Shown: in pieces, positions 8,529 to 17,310 of the stretch
How positions within the stretch are numbered: the stretch's first letter is position 1
How the letters are laid out: every line of letters starts with the position of its first letter
Source: Ignavibacteriales bacterium
GTDB lineage: Bacteria; Bacteroidota; Ignavibacteria; Ignavibacteriales; SURF-24
DNA: 61,792 nt
Direction: 5' to 3'
NCBI GenBank assembly: GCA_003599415.1
Contig: QZKB01000080.1
Coordinates: 1 to 61,792, forward strand
The notes under the pieces: model-generated
Databases searched by the model: none
Told to the model about the DNA's origin: nothing
Seen by the model: only the letters and a program-made list of their open reading frames with translations
Translations under genes and position numbers: made by a program

Positions 8529-10293
8529 CCGGAATTATTTTTGGTGTACCACGTTTGTCCAGGAATTAGCTTCCCTTGGTGTTAAGTATGCATGTATTTC
8601 TCCGGGTTCAAGAAATACTGCACTTACCATTGCATTCTCAGAAAATAAAGCAATTAAATCTTACGTTATTATTGATGAGCGGTCAAGCGGCTTCTTTGCC
8701 CTTGGTTTGGCAAAAGCATCTCAAAGTCCTGTTGCAATTGTAAGCACTTCAGGTACGGCAGTAGCAGAGTTTTATCCGGCTATAATTGAAGCATATTATC
8801 ATCACGTTCCTTTGATTGTTTGCACAGCAGACAGACCACCGGAATTATTAAACTGCGGGGCCAACCAAACCATTAACCAGGATAACATTTTCAGGAATCA
8901 TATAAGATGGTATTTCAATCTTGGCTTACCGGAATTATCGGTTAAAAGATTATTGAACCTGAAGACAATTGCTGCAAGAGCATATTATGAAAGCACGATA
9001 GATTCAAAGGGACCGGTTCATTTGAATTTCCCTTTCCGTAAACCATTCGAACCAAATGATTTTACAGATGAGATACAGGAAGATTTAATTAAATCAAAAA
9101 TCTCTTCTTCTAAATTAACGGCATCAAATCAAGAGAATGTTAAAAGCACTTACAGCAAAAAGGATTTTAACGAACTTTATAAACTTCTAAAGCGAACAAA
9201 AAAAGGATTGATAATCGCCGGTCCTGATTATATTGATTCTAACTTTGCAGAAAATTGTACAAAGCTCGCGGCTAAATTAAAGTATCCAATATTAGCTGAT
9301 GGAATTTCCCAATTAAGATTTGGCAAACACAACAAAAAAAATATTCTTGTAAACTTCGAAGGCTTTTTAAGAACCGATTCTTTTTTAAAGAATTGGAATC
9401 CCGAATTGATCCTTCATTTTGGCAAAACCCCAACTTCAAAAGGACTGGAATTATTTTTTGAGCAAAGTGATTCTTTAAAATATCTTGTTAATGAATTTGG
9501 CGATTGGTATGATCCGTCAAACAAAGCGGTGGCAGTAATCGGGTTGAAACCTTCTGTTTATTGTAAATCCATTATTGATGCGCTTGAAAAAGATAATTTC
9601 CAAAGAGATGAAGATAACTGGCTTAATACTTATTTGAAACTGGAAAAAATTTCTGTAACCAGCAGAGAAAAAATAATTGATAAAGCCGACTTTCCGTTTG
9701 AGGGCAGAATTATCGGAGAAATAACTTCCCTGCTTCCTGATAATTCAATGCTGATGATTTCCAATAGCATGCCTGTACGTGATACTGATTATTTCGCTGT
9801 CAAGTCGGATAAGACTATTTGTGTTTACAACAACCGCGGCGCAAGCGGCATAGATGGAATTACTTCGACTGCTCTTGGCATTCAGGCTCATTCTCAAAAA
9901 CCTACCGTATTAATAACCGGTGATCTTGCGTTCTATTATGATTTAAATGGATTATTAACTTCACTTAAATATAAAATTCCGTTAGTAGTTGTTCTTGTAA
10001 ACAATAATGGCGGCGGCATTTTCCAGATGCTTCCCGTTTCGGGCTATGATAAAGTTTTTAATGACTACTTTATCACTCCGCATAACTTGAATTTTTCTTC
10101 TATTGTTAAATCATACGGCGGCAGTTTTATAAACATTACAAGCTGGAAACATTTGAAAGCGGAATTTAAATCAGCATTAAGGCAAAACAAGCTCACAATT
10201 CTGCAGGTAAAAACCAATTCAAAATATTCTGCAGATTTACGAAGAAAATACTGGTCAAACATCTCAAAGGATTTATCAGAAAAATTCCAATGA
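8512..10293 (+). CDS. menD: SEPHCHC synthase (2-succinyl-5-enolpyruvyl-6-hydroxy-3-cyclohexene-1-carboxylate synthase)
   Basis: Thiamine-diphosphate enzyme that joins isochorismate and 2-oxoglutarate with loss of CO2. The 593-residue length is normal. Visible signatures: ACISPGSRNTALTIAF and DERSSGFFALGLAKAS at the N-terminus, the Glu-containing VAIVSTSGTAVAEFYPAIIEA, SNSMPVRDTDYF, NNRGASGIDG, and the thiamine-diphosphate/Mg motif GDLAFYYD ... VNNNGGGIFQMLP. The ATG at 8512 is preferred over an upstream TTG at 8506. It overlaps the end of menF by 17 bases and its own stop overlaps the menH start, indicating translational coupling. Confidence 0.95.
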   Translation: MIKKVNRNYFWCTTFVQELASLGVKYACISPGSRNTALTIAFSENKAIKSYVIIDERSSGFFALGLAKASQSPVAIVSTSGTAVAEFYPAIIEAYYHHVPLIVCTADRPPELLNCGANQTINQDNIFRNHIRWYFNLGLPELSVKRLLNLKTIAARAYYESTIDSKGPVHLNFPFRKPFEPNDFTDEIQEDLIKSKISSSKLTASNQENVKSTYSKKDFNELYKLLKRTKKGLIIAGPDYIDSNFAENCTKLAAKLKYPILADGISQLRFGKHNKKNILVNFEGFLRTDSFLKNWNPELILHFGKTPTSKGLELFFEQSDSLKYLVNEFGDWYDPSNKAVAVIGLKPSVYCKSIIDALEKDNFQRDEDNWLNTYLKLEKISVTSREKIIDKADFPFEGRIIGEITSLLPDNSMLMISNSMPVRDTDYFAVKSDKTICVYNNRGASGIDGITSTALGIQAHSQKPTVLITGDLAFYYDLNGLLTSLKYKIPLVVVLVNNNGGGIFQMLPVSGYDKVFNDYFITPHNLNFSSIVKSYGGSFINITSWKHLKAEFKSALRQNKLTILQVKTNSKYSADLRRKYWSNISKDLSEKFQ

Positions 10294-11108
10294 ATAATTC
10301 TGAAAAAATAAATCTGAATTATCAGGTTAAAACTTCTTCCGATTCCAGAATTTCAATTATTTTTCTGCATGGTTTTACCGGATCATCAAACGACTGGCTG
10401 CCGTTCTTTAATAAATTAACCGCTCCTGCTACTTTAATTGCCGTTGATCTTCCCGGACATGGAAAAAATTATTCTTCAACATTACTGGATTACTATAACT
10501 CAGAATTTATTGTTAAAGAAATTGATTCTATCATAAATAATTTTTGTATCGGGAAAGTAATCCTTGCCGGTTATTCGATGGGAGGAAGAGCAGCATTAAC
10601 TTACATTTGTAGTCACCATGAAAAAATAAGAGGAATTATACTTGAAAGCTCAACAGCAGGATTGGAGGATCCGGGACAAAAGAAAGAACGAATTGAACAG
10701 GATTCAAATCTTGCAGAGTTTATTGAACACAATTCAATTGAGACTTTTATTGATTACTGGTTGAATCTTCCGTTACTTAAGTCGCAAAAAAAACTTGATA
10801 AAAAAATCCTGGGTGAAATCCGAACTACGAAACTTTTAAACAACCGGATTGGTTTAGCTAATGCACTCAGAGGTTTTGGAACCGGTTCAATGAAAAACCT
10901 ATGGCCGGAGCTTAAAAAAATAATCTGTCCTTCTTTGCTAATAACCGGTAATCTTGATGATAAATTCACTGCAATAAACAGAAGGATGAATAAAGAAATT
11001 AAAAACTCTACACATTTAATTATTGAAAACTGCGGACACAACACTCATTTAGAAAGACCGGAAGTTTTTGTAAGTTTGCTGAACAGTTTTATAAATCAGT
11101 TTATTTAA
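10290..11108 (+). CDS. menH: Alpha/beta hydrolase, SHCHC synthase
   Basis: A 272-residue alpha/beta-hydrolase that eliminates pyruvate from SEPHCHC. It has the [10 protein letters not shown] oxyanion loop, the nucleophile elbow GYSMGGRA (Ser), the acid in TGNLDDKF and the catalytic His in [13 protein letters not shown]. MenH enzymes are usually about 250 residues, so length fits. The start overlaps the menD stop by four bases (ATGA), a sign of coupled translation. On its own the family is broad; position between menD and menB makes MenH the best assignment. Confidence 0.88.
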   Translation: MNNSEKINLNYQVKTSSDSRISIIFLHGFTGSSNDWLPFFNKLTAPATLIAVDLPGHGKNYSSTLLDYYNSEFIVKEIDSIINNFCIGKVILAGYSMGGRAALTYICSHHEKIRGIILESSTAGLEDPGQKKERIEQDSNLAEFIEHNSIETFIDYWLNLPLLKSQKKLDKKILGEIRTTKLLNNRIGLANALRGFGTGSMKNLWPELKKIICPSLLITGNLDDKFTAINRRMNKEIKNSTHLIIENCGHNTHLERPEVFVSLLNSFINQFI

Positions 11109-11118
11109 AAGGATGACA

Positions 11119-11952
11119 ATGAATTTCAAATGGAAACCTTGCGGTAGTTATAAAGATATCATTTATGAAAAGATGGATGGCATTGCTAAGATTACAATTA
11201 ATCGTCCGGAAGTTAGAAATGCTTTTCGCCCGGAAACTGTAATTGAAATGTATGATGCATTTGCAGATGCGCGCGAGGATTCTGAAATTGGTGTTATCCT
11301 GCTGACAGGTAAAGGTCCCGCCAAAGATGGTAAATATGCATTCTGTTCAGGTGGTGATCAAAGAATACGCGGGGACAAAGGTTACCAGGCAAAAAATGGA
11401 GTTCAAAGATTAAATGTTCTCGATCTTCAGAAATTAATAAGAAGTATTTCGAAACCTGTTATCGCTTTGGTTGCCGGGTATGCAATCGGCGGTGGTCATG
11501 TTCTTCATCTTGTATGCGATTTAACAATTGCAGCAGACAATGCAATCTTCGGACAAACCGGGCCAAAGGTCGGCAGCTTTGATGGCGGTTTTGGTGCAGG
11601 TTATCTTGCAAGAATTGTCGGGCAAAAAAAGGCACGTGAGATTTGGTACCTTTGCAGGCAATACAATGCAAAAGAAGCTGAAGACATGGGATTAGTTAAT
11701 AAAGTTGTACCGGTTGAACAACTTGAAACAGAAGGAGTTCAGTGGGCAAATGAAATACTTGAGAAAAGTCCGCTTGCAATCAGGTTACTTAAATCAGCTT
11801 TTAATGCCGAGCTTGACGGGCAGGCAGGCATACAGGAATTAGCCGGTAATGCTACCTTACTTTACTATATGAGTGAAGAAGCTCAGGAAGGTAAGAAAGC
11901 TTATCTTGAAAAAAGAAAACCTGATTTTAAAAAATTTCCACGGGTTCCATAG
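11119..11952 (+). CDS. menB: 1,4-dihydroxy-2-naphthoyl-CoA synthase
   Basis: Crotonase-fold enzyme that closes the second ring of the naphthoquinone from o-succinylbenzoyl-CoA. It has the family features [26 protein letters not shown] (oxyanion hole region), the Gly-rich [41 protein letters not shown] (MenB-specific Asp/Gly loop), and the C-terminal YLEKRKPDF. Two ATGs are possible (11113 and 11119); AAAAGG ends six bases before 11119, so that start (277 residues) is preferred. It lies ten bases after menH and six bases before menA. Confidence 0.96.
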   Translation: MNFKWKPCGSYKDIIYEKMDGIAKITINRPEVRNAFRPETVIEMYDAFADAREDSEIGVILLTGKGPAKDGKYAFCSGGDQRIRGDKGYQAKNGVQRLNVLDLQKLIRSISKPVIALVAGYAIGGGHVLHLVCDLTIAADNAIFGQTGPKVGSFDGGFGAGYLARIVGQKKAREIWYLCRQYNAKEAEDMGLVNKVVPVEQLETEGVQWANEILEKSPLAIRLLKSAFNAELDGQAGIQELAGNATLLYYMSEEAQEGKKAYLEKRKPDFKKFPRVP

Positions 11953-11958
11953 AAATTT

Positions 11959-12858
11959 ATGTTAGAAGCAAATGTACATACTCCGACAAAAATTGAAAGC
12001 TGGCTTTTAGCAAGCAGGCCTAAAACACTTCCGGCTGCAATTGTGCCCGTGTTAATCGGCTCTGCACTTGCTTACTCAGACGGAAGCTTCCAGGTTTTTA
12101 CCGCTATCATAACATTAATTTGTTCATTGCTAATTCAGATTGCAACAAACTTTACAAATGATCTTTATGATTTTCTTAAGGGGACTGACAAGAAAGATCG
12201 TTCAGGACCAACACGGGTTGTTACTGCCGGTTTAATAACTCCAACTGAAATGAAGTACGGAGTTATTTTAACATTTGGTTTGTCATTCATTTTAGGATTG
12301 TACCTTGTAAGTATAGGCGGCTGGCTTATTCTGCTCATTGGTGTAATTTCCATACTAGCAGGATTTGCATATACTGCCGGTCCATATCCATTAGCTTACA
12401 ATGGGTTAGGTGATATCTTCGTCTTCATCTTTTTTGGTTTGATTGGAACAGTCGGGACATATTACGTCCAGACACAGCAAATTTCTCCGCTTGCTTTCTG
12501 GTCATCAATACCAGTTGGAGCATTGATAACAAATATATTAGTCGTTAATAATTACAGGGATACTGATGAAGACAGGCTTTCCGGTAAAAGAACTTTATCG
12601 GTAATTTTTGGAAAAAGATTTGCGCGCCTCCAGTACGTTTTCTTCATGATAATCAGTTACCTGATTCTTGTGGTTGTATACTTTACTTTCAAACAGGAAG
12701 TATGGATTTTTCTGCCTGTGTTAACTTTCCCTGTTTCATTAAAACTTATTAAAATGATTTATACTCTGGAAGGTAAAGAACTTAACAGTACTCTTGCTTT
12801 AACCGCAAAACTATCCGCAATGTATGCTGTTCTGTTTTCAATTGGGATTTTATTGTAA
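11959..12858 (+). CDS. menA: 1,4-dihydroxy-2-naphthoate polyprenyltransferase
   Basis: Integral membrane UbiA-family enzyme that attaches the polyprenyl chain to DHNA. The 299-residue protein has about eight hydrophobic segments and both Asp-rich prenyl diphosphate motifs: NDLYDFLKGTDKKDR (about residues 56-72) and NNYRDTDEDRLSGKRTLSV (about 195-213). It begins TKIESWLLASRPKTLPAA, typical for MenA. It is the fifth gene of the men operon; an unusual repeat hairpin separates it from menE. Confidence 0.95.
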   Translation: MLEANVHTPTKIESWLLASRPKTLPAAIVPVLIGSALAYSDGSFQVFTAIITLICSLLIQIATNFTNDLYDFLKGTDKKDRSGPTRVVTAGLITPTEMKYGVILTFGLSFILGLYLVSIGGWLILLIGVISILAGFAYTAGPYPLAYNGLGDIFVFIFFGLIGTVGTYYVQTQQISPLAFWSSIPVGALITNILVVNNYRDTDEDRLSGKRTLSVIFGKRFARLQYVFFMIISYLILVVVYFTFKQEVWIFLPVLTFPVSLKLIKMIYTLEGKELNSTLALTAKLSAMYAVLFSIGILL

Positions 12859-12859
12859 A

Positions 12860-12967
12860 GGAAGAGGAAGAGTAAGATTATGAGTAAGAGTAAGAAAACG
12901 AATTATGGATATCTTTCTTACTCTTACTCTTGTTCTTACTCTTACTCTTGTTCTTACTCTCTCTTCC
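12860..12967. repeat. CT-rich tandem/inverted repeat between menA and menE
   Basis: The 131-bp menA-menE gap is made of purine/pyrimidine strand-asymmetric repeats. A perfect 16-bp stem (12882-12897 pairing with 12914-12929, core GAGTAAGAGTAAGAAA) encloses a 16-base loop. The right arm continues as an 18-bp tandem unit (CTTACTCTTACTCTTGTT, at 12917-12934 and 12935-12952) plus a partial third copy. There is no T-run on the + side, so it is not a standard terminator. It could attenuate or process the men transcript before menE, or be a minisatellite. Confidence 0.75.
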
Positions 12968-12989
12968 AGACTAATCCGCTTTATTTGCA

Positions 12990-14435
12990 ATGACATTTAC
13001 ATTCTTCAACAAGGAAATAGATTTACCATCTCATCATCCTGCGTTCATTTCAAACGAAAGAACAATTTACTACGATGAACTGGATTCAATTATCTCAGGC
13101 ATATCTTCGGCATTACTCAGGCATGGTGTAATCGAATCCGGCAAGGTTGCTATTCTTGCAGAACCTTGCATTGATTATTTACTTCTGTTAATGGCAACCT
13201 GGAAAATTAACGCTGTACCAATTCCATTAAACATCAGGTTATCCCAAAACGAATTGAAGACTTTACTGAAGCATTCAGGGACTTCTCATGTCCTGGTGGA
13301 TGAAAAGAATGATTGGTTAATTGAAAAAAATAATACCGTTAAAATTATAAACTTCCCTTTTGATACAATGGGAACAGAGAATACTAATGAAAGCACATTG
13401 AGATATGATAAGACAGCTTTGATAATGTACACTTCAGGTTCAACCGGATTGCCCAAAGGCGTCCTCCATTCATTTAATAATTTTATTAACAGCGCATTAA
13501 GTTCACACTCCGCTTTTAGTTTCACACAAGATGACAAGTGGCTTCTGAGTTTGCCGGTTTACCACATCGGCGGACTTATGATTCTTATACGCACATTATT
13601 ATTTGGTTCAACCTTAATAATCCCCTCTTCGCTTAAAACTGAAGACTTAGCCCATTCAATCAAAAATTTTAGACCAACATTAGCATCTCTTGTTTCCACT
13701 TCTTTATTAAGATTAATGGAAACTAATGTTAAGCCTGAGGAACAATTACGATATACATTTCTTGGCGGTGGTCCAAGCAGCAAAGATTTAATTTTTAATG
13801 CAAATGATGCGGGCTGGAAAATTGTCAAAGTTTATGGCTCAACAGAAACCACCTCGATGATAACAGCATTTGATACAGCAACCTACCCGGATAAAATAGA
13901 ATCTTCCGGTAAAGCTTTACTCGGTAATAATATTGTAATCGTTGATGAACAAAATAAGATTCTTCCCCCAGGAAAGATTGGTGAGATAGCCGTTACCGGG
14001 AAATCAATTGCTAAAGGATTTTTATATAATGATGAACTATCCTATTCTTCATTCCGGGATAATTATTTTCTAACCGGGGATTTCGGATACATTGATGATG
14101 ATGGTTTTCTTTTTGTTGAATCAAGAAACACAGATTTTATAATCAGTGGCGGCGAAAATCTAAACCTGAAAGAGGTGGAAAAGCAAATACTGCATCATCC
14201 AATGATTAATGAAGCCTGTACATTTGGGTTACCTGATAATACCTGGGGAATGATTTTAGCCGCAGCAATCGTACTCAAAGAGAATATTCAACTAAATGAA
14301 AAAGATGTGACTGATTATCTGCGACAACATCTGGCTTCATTTAAAATTCCCAAGAAAATAATTTTCCTTAAGTACCTGCCCAAAACCGAACTTGGGAAAA
14401 TAAGAGTAGACGAACTAAGAAACATGTTTCATTAA
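12990..14435 (+). CDS. menE: o-Succinylbenzoate-CoA ligase
   Basis: A 481-residue acyl-CoA synthetase (ANL superfamily) that activates o-succinylbenzoate. Motifs in order: MYTSGSTGLPKGVLHS (P-loop-like A3), GGGPSS, VYGSTETTSMI (A5), LTGDFGYIDDDG (A7), ESRNTDFIISGGENLNLKEVEKQI (A8 hinge) and the catalytic Lys near the end in LPKTELGKIRVDEL. The specificity is assigned from the men cluster. Its 3' end overlaps the convergent thioesterase gene by 21 bases. Confidence 0.92.
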   Translation: MTFTFFNKEIDLPSHHPAFISNERTIYYDELDSIISGISSALLRHGVIESGKVAILAEPCIDYLLLLMATWKINAVPIPLNIRLSQNELKTLLKHSGTSHVLVDEKNDWLIEKNNTVKIINFPFDTMGTENTNESTLRYDKTALIMYTSGSTGLPKGVLHSFNNFINSALSSHSAFSFTQDDKWLLSLPVYHIGGLMILIRTLLFGSTLIIPSSLKTEDLAHSIKNFRPTLASLVSTSLLRLMETNVKPEEQLRYTFLGGGPSSKDLIFNANDAGWKIVKVYGSTETTSMITAFDTATYPDKIESSGKALLGNNIVIVDEQNKILPPGKIGEIAVTGKSIAKGFLYNDELSYSSFRDNYFLTGDFGYIDDDGFLFVESRNTDFIISGGENLNLKEVEKQILHHPMINEACTFGLPDNTWGMILAAAIVLKENIQLNEKDVTDYLRQHLASFKIPKKIIFLKYLPKTELGKIRVDELRNMFH

Positions 14436-14816
14436 ATAACTTTTTACATCCGCAGGTATCGGTGTTTTTTTCCATTCTTTCTTGGAAACAAAAACGTGAA
14501 CAGTTTTTGCTTTTGCCAGTATAGCGTGGTTCTCATTTACAAAGAAATATTCCAGCGCAAAACTTGATTCTTTCAATTCCTCAACGGTCAATTCAACTTT
14601 AAGCTGGGTAGAAGGCAGAATTGGCTTTAAGTAATTAGCTTCTGTATGCACGATTGGAATGGCAAATTCATTATCTAAAAAATAATTTCGTATAAAATTA
14701 CCATTACTCATAAACTCTTCATAGGCAGAGTGAGCAAGCCTGAAAAGATTACCGAAAAATAAAACACCGGCTGCATCGGTATCAAAAAAATTTATGCTGA
14801 CAAGTTTAGTGAACAT
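14415..14816 (-). CDS. Hotdog-fold acyl-CoA thioesterase, candidate DHNA-CoA thioesterase
   Basis: A 133-residue 4HBT/YbgC-type single hotdog domain. The N-terminal catalytic segment reads FFDTDAAGVLFFGNLFRLAHSAYEEFM, with the Asp and following helix typical of this family and close in style to the hotdog DHNA-CoA hydrolases known from cyanobacteria and plants. That enzyme removes CoA between MenB and MenA, and no other gene for this step is in the cluster. It is transcribed against menE with overlapping 3' ends, so it is not in the same operon. The hotdog fold is clear; the DHNA-CoA substrate is inference from context. Confidence 0.8.
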   Translation of the reverse strand: MFTKLVSINFFDTDAAGVLFFGNLFRLAHSAYEEFMSNGNFIRNYFLDNEFAIPIVHTEANYLKPILPSTQLKVELTVEELKESSFALEYFFVNENHAILAKAKTVHVFVSKKEWKKTPIPADVKSYLMKHVS

Positions 14817-14938
14817 ATTTCCTCAAAAGTTCTATGTTAATTTAGTGAATTTTTTGTTTATTCAATTTGTATAGAATTAAATAAACTTTATCTGAAAATT
14901 ATTTTCCTTAAATTTGTGGAGTTTTTTTAAAGAGTACG

Positions 14939-16276
14939 ATGAAATTATTACTTATAAAACTGGCTTTTCTAAATATACTTCTTTTGTTAACTGTTTCACT
15001 TCCCCAGGAAGTTGAAATCCGCAAAACTTACTTTCCAAACGGTGTTGTAAAGACCGAGGGTGAATATAAGAATAACATGCGAAACGGAAATTTCAAAGAG
15101 TTTTATGACGACGGTAAACTCTGGAAAGAATGGTACTTTGAAAATGATAAAGAAGAAGGCAGCCACAGGTGGTATTATAAAAACGGCACGACGCATCTTG
15201 ACTGGAATTATATCCATGGTAAATTAGAAGGTATTTCACGCTGGTACTACGAAACAGGGGAACTGCTTGCTGAACAAAATTATATTAACGATAAACTTGA
15301 AGGCATTACAAAAACATATTACAAAAGCGGCGCTAAAATGGGCCTGTGGAAATATGAGAATGGTTTGCTTAATGGTTTATCCCAGACTTTTTTTGAAAAC
15401 GGCAAAGTTGAAGTTGAAAAATATTATGTTGAAGGAAGACTTGAAGGAAAGAACCGGGTATACTTTGATTTCGGTAAACTGGCGCTAGAAGCAAATTATA
15501 AGAACAATAAACTGGAAGGTATTTCTAAACTATACTACCCGGACGGACTGATTAAAGTAATTGATACTTATGTCGACGGACAAATAATTAAACGTGAGCG
15601 TTACGATATAGTCGGCAAATTTGAAAAGACCGAGGAAAGCTTTAAAGATTTTTACGATAACGGGATAATTAAATCGGAAACAAGTTTTGATAACGGCTTG
15701 AAAGAAGGATTAAACAAAACGTATTACCCAAGCGGATTTATACAATCAGAATTTAATTATAAAAAAGGAATACCTGACAGCACCTGCATCGCTTACTTTG
15801 ACAGCGGCACAGTAAAATCAATAATACATTATGAGAATACTAAAGAAACAGGATTAAGTGAGGAGTTTGATAAATCCGGGCAACTGATTGGAGCTATGAC
15901 TTATAAACAAGGTATACTTGATGGTAAATCAGTTTTATACTACCCGGATAAATCCGTAAAATCCGAAATGAATTATGTTAACGGAAAACTTGAAGGTAAA
16001 TCAAAAGGATTTTATAAAGATGGGAAGCTTGAATGGGAAGCGGAATATTCGGATAGTCTTTTAGACGGAGTTAAAACCTGGTATTATGCAAATGGAAACA
16101 CGGAAAAATATTCTTTCTACAGAAAAGGAAAACAAAGCGGCTTATCTGTTTCCTATTACGAAAATGGATTTGTTAAATCTGAAGCAAAGTATGATGAAGA
16201 TGTTCTGATTTCAGAAATCAATTATGATGAAAACGGCAGAGTTATAAAATATAATACTCAGACATCACCTAAATGA
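14939..16276 (+). CDS. Secreted MORN-repeat (YwqK-like) protein
   Basis: A 445-residue protein with an N-terminal signal peptide (to about residue 21) followed almost entirely by about seventeen imperfect 23-residue repeats of the MORN_2 type. Each repeat has a YY/YF..G.L/K..E..Y..G.LEG pattern, for example YYKSGAKMGLWKYENGLLNG. Database entries often name this family a toxin-antitoxin YwqK antitoxin, but the repeats only show a repetitive beta structure; nothing here supports an antitoxin role. It is a single gene after the men cluster; a possible -10-like TAAATTTG lies at 14909-14916. Confidence 0.85.
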   Translation: MKLLLIKLAFLNILLLLTVSLPQEVEIRKTYFPNGVVKTEGEYKNNMRNGNFKEFYDDGKLWKEWYFENDKEEGSHRWYYKNGTTHLDWNYIHGKLEGISRWYYETGELLAEQNYINDKLEGITKTYYKSGAKMGLWKYENGLLNGLSQTFFENGKVEVEKYYVEGRLEGKNRVYFDFGKLALEANYKNNKLEGISKLYYPDGLIKVIDTYVDGQIIKRERYDIVGKFEKTEESFKDFYDNGIIKSETSFDNGLKEGLNKTYYPSGFIQSEFNYKKGIPDSTCIAYFDSGTVKSIIHYENTKETGLSEEFDKSGQLIGAMTYKQGILDGKSVLYYPDKSVKSEMNYVNGKLEGKSKGFYKDGKLEWEAEYSDSLLDGVKTWYYANGNTEKYSFYRKGKQSGLSVSYYENGFVKSEAKYDEDVLISEINYDENGRVIKYNTQTSPK

Positions 16277-16337
16277 TATTTTCTTATTCTGCGTTTGATA
16301 GTTTGATTAGATTAACCTGAAAAGTCTTTAATGTGCC

Positions 16338-17309
16338 CTATTCAACTTTAACTTGTTTATTATCAAGGTTGATTTGAAGAGTATTATCATATTTCGTGAA
16401 TTCGACAGTTTCGAATAATCCATCCGGCAGTTTCTTTGAGATTATTTCTTCACCATCATCATTAACCAATTCAAGTTCAAGCCTGGAGTAATACCACTTA
16501 CCATCCTTAAGCGTTGGTAATTCAGAAGTAATATATGCAACTTTATCACCATCAATTGTAGCGTCGGTAATTACCTGGTCACTTTGTAATTCTTTGGTCC
16601 AGGTTATTTTTTCATCTTCAATATCAACGCTAAAAAGATTTGAGTTTGTAAAACCAAGGAACTCTGTTTCCTCAGCATTAAATTTACCGGAAGTAAAACT
16701 TAACGGTACTTTGCCAATAAAATTTCCCTCATTATCAAAAAAATTAGTCTGCTCAAGGAAAACAGTATCAATCCATGAATATGTACCCGTTGCAATCAGG
16801 TTGCCGCTTTCTGAAATTACAACTCCGGTAGCGTTTGTTCCTTCAATATCTTTCTCAATATTAATTCTTCCGTCTGAAGTAACTATAAGCAATCTTGAAA
16901 AATAATTTTCCGGTTCGGAAACAAGAATAACAGATTCGTCATCAAGCGTGGCAAATTTTATTGAACGCTCAAATTCAGGTTTGGTATTGTAATTTGGTTT
17001 TATCGTATTAACCAATTCACCTTTGTTATTGTAGAATTCAATCACACCATCAAAAGAATAGACAACCATAAGTTCACCCGCCTGAAAGATTGAAGCGGAT
17101 GGATACGGCACATCAAAAGGTAAGGATTTCGAAACGGAATAAACCTTTTCCCCTTTTTCATTATAAACTTCAAAATAAACCTGGTTATTCTCACCGGTTT
17201 TAGATGCACCGCCGGATTTATTAGTCTCCACTTTCCAACCAGGAACAGGATCACCGGCCAAAATGCTGCCCGCCATAAAAAACACAAATATTACAAATAC
17301 TTTTTTCAT
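16338..17309 (-). CDS. Secreted protein, probably beta-propeller-like
   Basis: A 323-residue protein with a cleavable signal peptide (MKKVFVIFVFFMAGSILAG). The mature part is a string of short beta-strand units with paired charged/aromatic loops (YSFDGVIEFYNNKGELVNTI, LLIVTSDGRINIEKDI, NLFSVDIEDEKITWTKELQSDQVITDATIDGDKVAYI), the look of a PQQ/WD40-type propeller. It starts one base after the stop of the upstream M23 peptidase gene (TGA-G-ATG), so the two are coupled. It lacks its own T9SS tail. I recognise no specific family. Confidence 0.75.
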   Translation of the reverse strand: MKKVFVIFVFFMAGSILAGDPVPGWKVETNKSGGASKTGENNQVYFEVYNEKGEKVYSVSKSLPFDVPYPSASIFQAGELMVVYSFDGVIEFYNNKGELVNTIKPNYNTKPEFERSIKFATLDDESVILVSEPENYFSRLLIVTSDGRINIEKDIEGTNATGVVISESGNLIATGTYSWIDTVFLEQTNFFDNEGNFIGKVPLSFTSGKFNAEETEFLGFTNSNLFSVDIEDEKITWTKELQSDQVITDATIDGDKVAYITSELPTLKDGKWYYSRLELELVNDDGEEIISKKLPDGLFETVEFTKYDNTLQINLDNKQVKVE

Positions 17310-17310
17310 C

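Noticed and set aside
14939..16276. Toxin-antitoxin antitoxin (YwqK) role for the MORN-repeat protein
   Set aside because: The name comes from database annotation of the repeat; no toxin gene is adjacent and the protein has a signal peptide.
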